Origin: Amycolatopsis roodepoortensis
GTDB lineage: Bacteria > Actinomycetota > Actinomycetes > Mycobacteriales > Pseudonocardiaceae
Length of the DNA: 64,000 bases
Assembly (NCBI RefSeq): GCF_014873915.1
Contig: NZ_JADBEJ010000001.1
Location: 1,426,001-1,490,000 of the forward strand
Reading direction: 5' to 3'
Of this stretch, positions 35,839 through 43,541 are shown in pieces. The first letter of the stretch is position 1; each line of letters opens with the position of its first letter. A program made the translations under genes and the position numbers. The notes below the pieces were generated by a model, which had not been told where the DNA came from, ran no database searches, and worked only from the letters and a program-made list of their open reading frames with translations.

Positions 35839-37659
35839 TCAAGGACGGACGGCGATCCGGTACTGCCGGAGCCACGCGTCCAGCAGCAACGCCCGCGGCA
35901 GCACCGGCGGCGGGCTGTAGGTCCCGTTCGACCAGGCGTCACTGTCCACCATGGCGCGCAAGGTCCCCTCGTCGAACAGCTGCCGCGCGGGGGACGTGGA
36001 GTCGGAGAGCATGTCCCGGACACCGTCGCGCACGGCGAGGAGGTACTCCGGATTCTGCCCGAACGGGAAGCCGCTCTTCTTGCGCCGCACCACCTTCTCC
36101 GGCAGCAGATCGGCGACCGCGTCCCGCAGCAGTCCTTTTTCCTGTTGTCCCGTGTACTTCTGCGACCAAGGCACGTTCCAGAGGTACTCGACGAGGCGAT
36201 GATCGCAGAACGGCACCCGGACCTCGAGTCCGGAGGCCATGCTCATCCGGTCCTTGCGGTCGAGCAGGAACGGCAGGAAACGGGTGAGCTGCACGTAGAA
36301 CATTTCACGCATCCGCCGCCCGGCCGCGGATTCCCCGTCCAGGCGGGGCACTTCGCGCAGCGCTTCGGCATGGCGTTCGAGGACAGCCGAGTTGAGGTCG
36401 AGATGCGCCCGCAGCTCCGCGGAAAGCACGGCATTGCGATCGCCGACGCCCGCCGACCACGGAAAGCTCTTCGCCGGTTCGGGCGAGACAGCGGTGAACC
36501 ACGGGAAACCGCCGAAGATGTCGTCCGAGCCCTCGCCGGAGAAGACGACCGTGGCGTGTTTGCGGACCTCTTGGAACAGCAGGTACAGCGAGACGTCGAG
36601 ATCGCCGACGCCGGGAATGTCCCTGGCACGCAAGGTGGTGCCCATTTCCTCCAGCAGGGCGGGCGCGTCGAGCACGACCTCGGTGTGCTTGGTGCCCAGA
36701 TGCGCCACGACGGCCGACACGTACGGCGCGTCCCGGCTGATGTGCAGCGCGTCCGCGGTGAAGTCGGTCTCGCTGTCCGCGAAATCGACGGAGTAGGTTT
36801 CCAGCGGGCCGGTGCCGTCCGGATCCGCCGCGGCCAGTGCGCACAGCACGCTCGAGTCCAGGCCGCCGGAGAGCAGGGCGCCGAAGGGGGCGTCCGACAC
36901 GAGTTGCTCACGCACCACGGTTTCCAGCAGCTCGCGCACCTTCGCGGTGGTGTCGGCCAGGTTCTCCTCGTGTTCGGCGCTGCGCAGTGACCAGTATCGG
37001 CGCTGCCGCGTGCCGTCCGGGGTGACTCGCACCGTGTAGCCGGGACGGACCTCGCGCAGGCCACGGAAAACGGCGTCGCCCGGCCGTTTCGCGGCGACCA
37101 CGAACACATCGACCAGACCGTCCGCGTCCACCACCGGCTCGAACAACGGGTTCGCCAGCACCGCCTTCGGCTCGGAGCCGAAGAGCAGCCCGCCGTCGTA
37201 TTCCGCGTAGTACAAGGGTTTCACGCCGAGCCTGTCCCGCCCGAGCAGCAGCGTCCGCTCCCGTTCGTCCCAGATGGCGAAGGCGAACACCCCGTACAGT
37301 CGGGTGACGCATTCCTCGCCCCACTCGCGATAGGCGCGCAGCAGCACTTCCGCGTCCGAGTCGGTGCGGAACACCTGCCCCCGGCCGCGCAGTTCGGCAC
37401 GCAGCTCGCGGTAGTTGTAGATCTCCCCGCTGAAGCTCAGCACCGTGTGGCTGTCTTCGTCACCGTCGAGCATCGGCTGGGTGCCGCCGGATACGTCGAT
37501 GACGGCCAGCCTGCGGTGGCCGAGGGCGACGTGCCGGGACGTCCAGACCCCGCCGTCGTCCGGTCCACGGTTGGTCATCGTGGTGGTCATGGCCCGTATC
37601 GTCGGCAGTTCGGTGGTGAGATCACGCTGCCAGTCGAGCCAGCCGGCGATGCCGGACAT
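35839..37659 (-). CDS. Asparagine-synthetase-like amide synthetase lacking the glutaminase Cys
   Basis: 606 residues from ATG 37659 (GAGAGGTGA upstream). N-terminal Ntn-like domain starts MSGIAGW, so the catalytic Cys is Ser, and the oxyanion Asn of the NGEIYN motif is also Ser (Ser77 in FSGEIYN). The synthetase domain is intact: SGGLDSS pyrophosphatase loop at 264-270 and FSGEGSDDIFGG. Glutaminase loss with an intact ATP site is the pattern of beta-lactam synthetases and other amide-forming relatives. It may link an acid to an amine other than ammonia, for example the amino group of the aminobenzoate. Confidence 0.85.
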   Translation of the reverse strand: MSGIAGWLDWQRDLTTELPTIRAMTTTMTNRGPDDGGVWTSRHVALGHRRLAVIDVSGGTQPMLDGDEDSHTVLSFSGEIYNYRELRAELRGRGQVFRTDSDAEVLLRAYREWGEECVTRLYGVFAFAIWDERERTLLLGRDRLGVKPLYYAEYDGGLLFGSEPKAVLANPLFEPVVDADGLVDVFVVAAKRPGDAVFRGLREVRPGYTVRVTPDGTRQRRYWSLRSAEHEENLADTTAKVRELLETVVREQLVSDAPFGALLSGGLDSSVLCALAAADPDGTGPLETYSVDFADSETDFTADALHISRDAPYVSAVVAHLGTKHTEVVLDAPALLEEMGTTLRARDIPGVGDLDVSLYLLFQEVRKHATVVFSGEGSDDIFGGFPWFTAVSPEPAKSFPWSAGVGDRNAVLSAELRAHLDLNSAVLERHAEALREVPRLDGESAAGRRMREMFYVQLTRFLPFLLDRKDRMSMASGLEVRVPFCDHRLVEYLWNVPWSQKYTGQQEKGLLRDAVADLLPEKVVRRKKSGFPFGQNPEYLLAVRDGVRDMLSDSTSPARQLFDEGTLRAMVDSDAWSNGTYSPPPVLPRALLLDAWLRQYRIAVRP

Positions 37660-37693
37660 CTCGGTCACCTCTCGGTCGGGTGGTTCTTCTGGA

Positions 37694-38920
37694 TCACCAG
37701 GTGGCGGGCAGGGCTTCCGGGCGCACGGTGAGCAGTCCGCCGAGCCAACGCACGTCCTCCGCGGGCACGGCGAGCCGCAGTGAGGGCAGCCGCCTGGCCA
37801 GGCAGGAGAACGCGACCTGAAGCTCCATCCTGGCCACTCCGGCACCGGGGCAGTAGTGCACGCCCGCGCCGAAGGCGATGTGCTGGATCTCCTCCCTGGT
37901 GAGGTCGAGCCGGTCCGGATCCTCGGTACGCCGTGGATCCCGGCCTGCCGCGTGCATCACCGGAATGACCGCTTCACCCTTGGCGACGTCCACGTCGGCG
38001 ATCCGCAGAGCGTCGGTGGCCACCCGCATGAAGCCGATCTCCGAGGACGGGGCGTACCGCAGGAGTTCCTCGACCGCCCGCTCCGTCAGTTCTTGGCGCT
38101 CACACAGGATCCGCCACTGATCCGGGTGCCGCATCAGCATGAACAGGCCGCGGGAGAGCGCGCTCACCGTGGTGTCGTGCCCCGCCACCAGCAGGTTGAT
38201 GCCCAGCCAGACCAGTTCCCGATCCGAGAGCCGGTCCTTCTCGTCCTGCGCGGTGATCAGCGCACTGAGCAGGTCCTCGCCGGGATCTTTGCGGCGCTCC
38301 GCGACCAGTGCCGCGACGTAGGCGGCCGCTTCTTCCCGTGCGGCGAGGCGTTGTTCGGAGGTGTAGGCCGTGACGCTGATGAGCCGGTCGGTCCACTCCT
38401 GGAGTTTCGGCCGGTCCTCGATCGGCGCGCCCACCATCTCGCAGATGACCCAGATCGGCAGCAGCGCGGCGAATTCGTGGTGCAGGTCCACCGGCCGCGG
38501 CCCGGCTTCGAGGCGGTCGACGATCTCATCGGCGATGCGTTCCACCCGCGGCCGCCAGATCCGCGCCTTGTGCGGGGTGAAGGCGGGGGCGATCAACCGG
38601 CGCAGCCGGGCGTGATCGGGCCCCTCCTGGTTGAGGAGGTTGAACGGGTTGTCGGAGAAATCCGGGCCCGGGATCATCCGTGGCGCACCGGGATCGCGCA
38701 GTGCGGCCCGGGACAGGCGCCGGTCGGTCATCGCCGTGATCACCTCGTCGAAGCCGGTGACCATCCAGGCGGTGTCACCGCTGGGCAGGGAAACCTTGGT
38801 CACCGGGCATTTGTCGCGCAGCTCGCTGTACCTTCGCGGCGGCTCGGCCAGCGGGGCCAGCGGTAAGGGGTACCGGTCGGCCGGAACCTGGTCCGGTGCG
38901 CTCGCCTGCGTTTCGCTCAC
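37694..38920 (-). CDS. Cytochrome P450
   Basis: 408 residues, GTG start with GGAGGG six bases upstream. I-helix AGHDTT, K-helix ELLRYAP and heme loop FGAGVHYCPGAG with ligand Cys357. No membrane anchor, so a soluble bacterial CYP105/107-like type dependent on ferredoxin, none of which is encoded nearby. The downstream amidotransferase-like gene starts 34 bp later. Confidence 0.92.
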   Translation of the reverse strand: MSETQASAPDQVPADRYPLPLAPLAEPPRRYSELRDKCPVTKVSLPSGDTAWMVTGFDEVITAMTDRRLSRAALRDPGAPRMIPGPDFSDNPFNLLNQEGPDHARLRRLIAPAFTPHKARIWRPRVERIADEIVDRLEAGPRPVDLHHEFAALLPIWVICEMVGAPIEDRPKLQEWTDRLISVTAYTSEQRLAAREEAAAYVAALVAERRKDPGEDLLSALITAQDEKDRLSDRELVWLGINLLVAGHDTTVSALSRGLFMLMRHPDQWRILCERQELTERAVEELLRYAPSSEIGFMRVATDALRIADVDVAKGEAVIPVMHAAGRDPRRTEDPDRLDLTREEIQHIAFGAGVHYCPGAGVARMELQVAFSCLARRLPSLRLAVPAEDVRWLGGLLTVRPEALPATW

Positions 38921-38954
38921 TCGTAGCCCTCCTGATCGCGCTTGAACCCCTGAG

Positions 38955-38975
38955 GACGGCCGGAATCCGGCCGTC
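38955..38975. promoter_or_regulatory. Perfect 10-1-10 inverted repeat upstream of the P450 operon
   Basis: GACGGCCGGA-A-TCCGGCCGTC, 35 bp before the P450 start. An operator or a leader hairpin; position favours regulation of the minus-strand trio. Confidence 0.4.
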
Positions 38976-39146
38976 TTCGCGTGGCCAAGTCAAGAGAGGC
39001 CGCGGCAGCGCGACAAGGCGCGAGTGAGGCCCCAGATCTCCCGCTCGGACGCCCTGGCCAGGTGGAGTAGCCACCTGGTCACCCCCGGCGCGCCAGGTGG
39101 CGTGCTCTCCCGGCCGGTGCCGGTGAGCCTTGTCCGGACCGGTTTG

Positions 39147-39170
39147 ACCGCCGAGCCTGTACTCGGCGGT
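39147..39170. promoter_or_regulatory. Inverted repeat in the promoter of the hydrolase-oxidase operon
   Basis: Arms ACCGCCGAG and CTCGGCGGT (9 bp, 6-bp spacer) directly after a -35-like TTTGAC (39143-39148) and 45 bp before the GTG start. Candidate regulator site. Confidence 0.4.
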
Positions 39171-39214
39171 ATCAGTCACGGCCGGCGTTCGCCCGGCAAG
39201 GCAGGAGGAACCCG

Positions 39215-40453
39215 GTGGGGGAACTGAAGATCGAGGTCGACCCGGCCGAGGTCGGGCTCGACGAGGCACGGCTGCGGCGGATGGACGACTACTTCCAGGC
39301 CTATGTCGACGACGGGCGGCTGCCCGGGTGGAGCCTGCTGGTCAGCAAGCGCGGGCAGGTCGCCCATCTCGCGCACGCCGGGTACCGGCACGTGGAGAAC
39401 GGCCTGCGGGTCGACGACGACACCATCTGGCGGCTGGCGTCCTTGACCAAACCCATTGTCTCGGTGGCGGCCATGATGCTCTACGAACAGGGCGCGTTCG
39501 GCCTCCACGATCCGATGAGCGACTACATTCCCGCGTTCGGCGAGACCCGGGTCTACCGCAATGGCATGGCCGGTTCGCCGAACACCGATCCGCTGCTCGA
39601 ACCGATCCGCATCTGGCATCTGCTGACCCACACCTCCGGCTTGACCGTCGGCGCCTGGCAGGCGCATCCGGTCGAGCAGATCTACGCGCAGGCCGGCTAC
39701 ATCTGGGACGCGCCGCCCGGGGTCGATCTCGCGGGCGCCTGTGAGGGCTGGGCAGGTTTCCCGCTGCTGTTCACGCCGGGAACCCAGTGGAACTACGGAG
39801 TTTCGGTGGACGTGCTCGGGCGCGTCCTGGAGGTCATCACCGGGAAGTCGATCGACGAGGTGCTCGCCGATCTGGTGCTGGGTCCGCTGGGGATGACCGA
39901 GACGAGCTTCTGGGTCGACGAGGCACAGACCCATCGGGTCGTGCCGGTGTACAGCCCGGGCCCGGAAGGCGGGCCCGCCTTCCGCAACGATCCGCTGAGC
40001 CCGTTGCCGACGAGCAAGCCGACCTTCCTGTCCGCCGGGGGCGGGCTGTTCACCACTTTGTCGGACTACCACCGGTTCTGCCAGTTCCTGCTGGGCGGTG
40101 GAGAACTGCACGGCACGCGGCTGCTGGGCACCCGGACCCTGGCGTACATGGGAAAGAACCACCTTCCCGGCGGCGCCGATCTGGCCGCGGTCGGAAGGCG
40201 GGTGATGTTCGGGCAGCCGACCTACGAGGGACTCGGCTTCGGGCTCGGCTTCCAGACCGTGGTGGACGCCGCGGCGACGAAGATCCTCATCAGTCCCAGT
40301 GAGATCTCCTGGTATTCCGGATACAGCACGCTGTTCATGGTCGACCCGATCGAGCAGCTGAGTGTGCAGTTCTTCTCGTCTTTCGCCCCGGTGAAGACTT
40401 ATCCGCTTTATGGTCGCCTGCGGCAGCTCGCCTATCAGGCGCTGATCGACTGA
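39215..40453 (+). CDS. Serine hydrolase, class C beta-lactamase fold (EstB-like)
   Basis: 412 residues, GTG start after AGGAGGAACCC. SxxK nucleophile motif SLTK in WRLASLTKP, the second-motif Tyr in WNYGVSVDV, and HTSGLT. No signal peptide, so an intracellular esterase, amidase or acyltransferase like EstB/LovD rather than a periplasmic beta-lactamase. Followed 23 bp later by the BBE-type oxidase gene. It could hydrolyse, or transfer, an acyl group in the pathway. Confidence 0.8.
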   Translation: MGELKIEVDPAEVGLDEARLRRMDDYFQAYVDDGRLPGWSLLVSKRGQVAHLAHAGYRHVENGLRVDDDTIWRLASLTKPIVSVAAMMLYEQGAFGLHDPMSDYIPAFGETRVYRNGMAGSPNTDPLLEPIRIWHLLTHTSGLTVGAWQAHPVEQIYAQAGYIWDAPPGVDLAGACEGWAGFPLLFTPGTQWNYGVSVDVLGRVLEVITGKSIDEVLADLVLGPLGMTETSFWVDEAQTHRVVPVYSPGPEGGPAFRNDPLSPLPTSKPTFLSAGGGLFTTLSDYHRFCQFLLGGGELHGTRLLGTRTLAYMGKNHLPGGADLAAVGRRVMFGQPTYEGLGFGLGFQTVVDAAATKILISPSEISWYSGYSTLFMVDPIEQLSVQFFSSFAPVKTYPLYGRLRQLAYQALID

Positions 40454-40476
40454 CGCGACGGCTGAGAGGACGGAAG

Positions 40477-42000
40477 ATGTCTGGGGACCAATCCGCAGGA
40501 CAGTCTGCGGTGACCGTGAAGGCGGAAGATCCGCGATACGCTGATTTGACCCGTGGTGCCAACGGGAGGTGGGTAAGCACACCGGAGAGGGTGGAGCTGG
40601 TCCGTTCGTCGGAACAGATTCGTGCGGTGGTGCAGGCCGCCGCCCGTGCGGGAAAGCGGCTGACCGTGCGCAGTGGCGGGCACTGCTACGAGGACTTCGT
40701 GGACGATCCGGAGTCCGAAGTGATCGTGGACCTGTCGCAGATGACCGAGATCCGGTTCGACGCGCGGCGTCGCGCGTTCGCGGTCGACGCGGGTACCCCG
40801 CTGGGGAAGGTGTACGAGACCCTGTTCAAGAACTGGGGCGTCACCGTCCCCGGGGGATCCTGCCCGACGGTCGCGGTCGGCGGGCACGTCGTCGGTGGGG
40901 GTTACGGGCCGCTGAACCGGCTGCACGGCCTGATCGTGGATCACCTGTACGCGGTCGAGGTCGTGGTGGTGGACCGTTCGGGGCGGGCGTCACTGGTCTA
41001 CGCCAGCCGCGAACGCTCGGACCCGAACCGCGATCTGTGGTGGGCACACACCGGCGGTGGCGGTGGCAACTTCGGCATCGTCACGCGGTACTGGTTCCGG
41101 ACTCCAGGCGCCACCGGCTCCGACCCGGCGCGGCTGCTGCCCCGGCCGCCCGCGCGGGTTTGGGTGGCATCGGTGAACTGGCCGTGGGCGGGGATGAGCG
41201 AAGCGTCGTTCACCCGGTTGCTGCGGAACTACGGCGCCTGGCACGAGCAGAACAGCGACGCGGATTCGCCCTACGCGGGCCTGTTCAGCAGGCTCGGCCT
41301 CATGCCCAGCACGGCGGGTGTGCTCAACGTGGCCCTGCAGATGGACGCCACCGTGCCGGGCGCCGAGAAGCTGATCGACGAATACCTCGCGGCACTGGGG
41401 GAAGGCGTGGACGTCACCCCGTTCACCATGGAACGCCAGTGCCTGCCGTGGTGGCGCGCGACGACCTGGCTGGGGTTGTTCACCAATATCCAGACCGCAC
41501 GTGAGGACTTCAAATCCGCTTATATGCGGGCGAATTTCACTCCCGAGCAGGCGGCTGCCTTCTACCGCAACCTGACCAGCGCGGAGTCCGCGAACCGTGG
41601 CGCCGTCGTCTCGATCGCTTCGTACGGTGGGCGGACGAACACCGTCGCGTCTTCGGAGACGGCCGTCGCCCACCGAGATTCGATCATGAAACTGCTCTAC
41701 GTCGTCGGCTGGACCGATCCGGCGCAGGACGAAGCGAACCTGGCTTGGATCCGGCGGCTCTACCGAGAGGTGTACGCGGGTTCCGGAGGGGTGCCGGTGC
41801 CCGACGAGACCACCGACGGCTGCTTCGTGAACTATTGCGACACGGATCTGTCCGATCCGGAGTTCAACAAGTCAGGCGTGCCGTGGTCGACGCTGTATTA
41901 CAAGGAAAACTATCCGCGACTGCGGCGGATCAAAGGAAAATGGGATCCGCGCGACTTCTTCCGGCACGGACAGTCCGTGGAACCGGCCGTCGCCCCCTGA
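40477..42000 (+). CDS. BBE-type FAD-linked oxidase with bicovalent flavin
   Basis: 507 residues. PCMH-type FAD domain with both attachment residues: His69 in RSGGHCYEDF and Cys129 in GSCPTVAVGGH. C-terminal BBE segment with FVNYCDTDL. Relatives oxidise sugars, alcohols or close rings by two-electron oxidation with O2. No signal peptide. Second gene of the plus-strand pair with the beta-lactamase-fold hydrolase; likely late oxidation or cyclisation. Confidence 0.88.
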   Translation: MSGDQSAGQSAVTVKAEDPRYADLTRGANGRWVSTPERVELVRSSEQIRAVVQAAARAGKRLTVRSGGHCYEDFVDDPESEVIVDLSQMTEIRFDARRRAFAVDAGTPLGKVYETLFKNWGVTVPGGSCPTVAVGGHVVGGGYGPLNRLHGLIVDHLYAVEVVVVDRSGRASLVYASRERSDPNRDLWWAHTGGGGGNFGIVTRYWFRTPGATGSDPARLLPRPPARVWVASVNWPWAGMSEASFTRLLRNYGAWHEQNSDADSPYAGLFSRLGLMPSTAGVLNVALQMDATVPGAEKLIDEYLAALGEGVDVTPFTMERQCLPWWRATTWLGLFTNIQTAREDFKSAYMRANFTPEQAAAFYRNLTSAESANRGAVVSIASYGGRTNTVASSETAVAHRDSIMKLLYVVGWTDPAQDEANLAWIRRLYREVYAGSGGVPVPDETTDGCFVNYCDTDLSDPEFNKSGVPWSTLYYKENYPRLRRIKGKWDPRDFFRHGQSVEPAVAP

Positions 42001-42013
42001 GCTTCGCCAACAT

Positions 42014-42055
42014 GTCATGAAGGTGACCTTCCCGATGGGAGGTCACCTTCATGAC
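42014..42055. terminator. Bidirectional hairpin terminator
   Basis: Perfect 16-bp stem GTCATGAAGGTGACCT / complement with a 10-nt loop between the convergent BBE oxidase and FAD monooxygenase genes. Confidence 0.8.
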
Positions 42056-42097
42056 GTTCGACGGCCCGTGGTCAGGGCCGCGGCCGCATTCGTGGCA

Positions 42098-43294
42098 TCA
42101 CGACCGCCCGTTCACGATCTCGGTAGTGATCCGCTCCACGTCGTACTCGTACAGCCACGCCTGATTCCGCAGATTCGCCCGCCCGATCAGTTCGGAATCC
42201 CGCTCGCGTTGTTCCTCACCGTCCGGCAGGTGCAGGACCTTGGCGTTGGCCCGCGAGTTCTGCTGGATGTCCCTTGTCCGGGGATTGCGCAGCTCTTCGT
42301 ACTGCTTCAGCGCCGCGCCGGTGCTGTCCGGGGTGGCGCCCCGCAGGAAGCCGGCCAGCGCGATCGCGTCCTCGATGGCCTGATTGGCGCCCTGCGCCAT
42401 GAACGGCAGCATCGGGTGGGCGGCGTCGCCGATCACGGTGACCCGGTCGGTGCTCCAGGTGGTCAAGGCCCCGCGGTCGTGCAGGGCCCACCGGTTCACC
42501 GCTTCCGCGGCGGAGAGCACCTGCTGGAATTCCGGGTTCCAGCCCGCATACTGCCCGGCCAGCTCGGTCACCGAGCCCTGTGCCGTCCAAGATTCGGTCC
42601 GCCAGTCCGCGGCGGGGGTCGTGGCACCGAAGCTGATCAGTTTCCCCGCTGAAACGGGATAACACACGCCATGCTGCTCAGGTCCGAGCCAGAGCACGAC
42701 TTTCGGCTCGGTCAGCAGGAATGGCAGCCGGTCGGCGGGAACGAGTCCCCGGTAGATCGTCTGCCCGGAGAATTCCGGCGAATCGGCGAGCAGCACTTCG
42801 CGGACCGCGGAATGGATCCCGTCGGCGCCGATCACGACGTCGGCGGTGGTCGTGAAGCCGTCGGCGAAGCGCAGTACGACCTCATCGGTGTTCTCCTCGA
42901 TACCGATGCAGCGACGGCCGAGGTGCGCCGTCCCGGCAGGCAGCAGTTCCAGCAGGCCACGGTGAAGATCCGCGCGATGGGCGGTGTAGTACGGATCGCC
43001 GTACAGCTCTTCGCACTCCTTGCCGAGCGTTGTCCGCGCCACGACCTGATTGTCGTCCCAGCGCCGCATTTCGATCGCCTCGGGGCGAACGGCCACCACA
43101 CCGAGGAAATCGCCGAGGCCGAGCCTGCGCAGGACACGGGTCGCGTTGGGTGCCAGCTGAATACCGGCGCCGATTTCCCGCAGGTGCCGGGTCTGCTCGA
43201 ACACCTCGCAGCGGATGCCTTGCCGGGAAAGGGCGGCGGCCACGGTCAGGCCCGCGATCCCGGCGCCGATCACTGCGACTCGTAAGGGAACCAT
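42098..43294 (-). CDS. Group A FAD-dependent aromatic monooxygenase (salicylate hydroxylase-like)
   Basis: 398 residues from ATG 43294. FAD motif VAVIGAGIAGLTVAAAL, DG motif VIGADGIHSAVRE and GDAAHPMLPFMAQGANQAIED. Members hydroxylate, sometimes with decarboxylation, hydroxy- or aminobenzoates. 3-amino-4-hydroxybenzoate or a derivative is a natural candidate substrate in this context. Divergent from the LAL regulator across a 247-bp promoter region. Confidence 0.88.
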   Translation of the reverse strand: MVPLRVAVIGAGIAGLTVAAALSRQGIRCEVFEQTRHLREIGAGIQLAPNATRVLRRLGLGDFLGVVAVRPEAIEMRRWDDNQVVARTTLGKECEELYGDPYYTAHRADLHRGLLELLPAGTAHLGRRCIGIEENTDEVVLRFADGFTTTADVVIGADGIHSAVREVLLADSPEFSGQTIYRGLVPADRLPFLLTEPKVVLWLGPEQHGVCYPVSAGKLISFGATTPAADWRTESWTAQGSVTELAGQYAGWNPEFQQVLSAAEAVNRWALHDRGALTTWSTDRVTVIGDAAHPMLPFMAQGANQAIEDAIALAGFLRGATPDSTGAALKQYEELRNPRTRDIQQNSRANAKVLHLPDGEEQRERDSELIGRANLRNQAWLYEYDVERITTEIVNGRS

Positions 43295-43541
43295 CGTGTA
43301 CTCACTTCCTCGGCGGGCTGGGGCGGGCTCGTTCCGGCTGGTGCGCCAAGAGGACCCGTTGTTGCATGGTGCTCGGGAATTCCGCGTCGCGTATCCCTTG
43401 GTCACGTGACTTTTCCGTCCATTGCCCGAAAAGCGGCCCGGTATCGCCCGATAGTGATCGCGAGTGGCCCGCATACCGGGGTATCGTGGGCGCTTCTCGT
43501 CTGTGTGGGGGAGATTTCGAAACGAGGAATGGGGAGAACCC

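Noticed and set aside
35839..37659. Lasso-peptide cyclase or plain asparagine synthetase
   Set aside because: No precursor peptide, PqqD-like or leader peptidase gene nearby, and the glutaminase residues are lost; an amide synthetase reading fits better.
39215..40453. Beta-lactam resistance gene
   Set aside because: No signal peptide and EstB-like motifs; cytosolic esterase or acyltransferase more likely.
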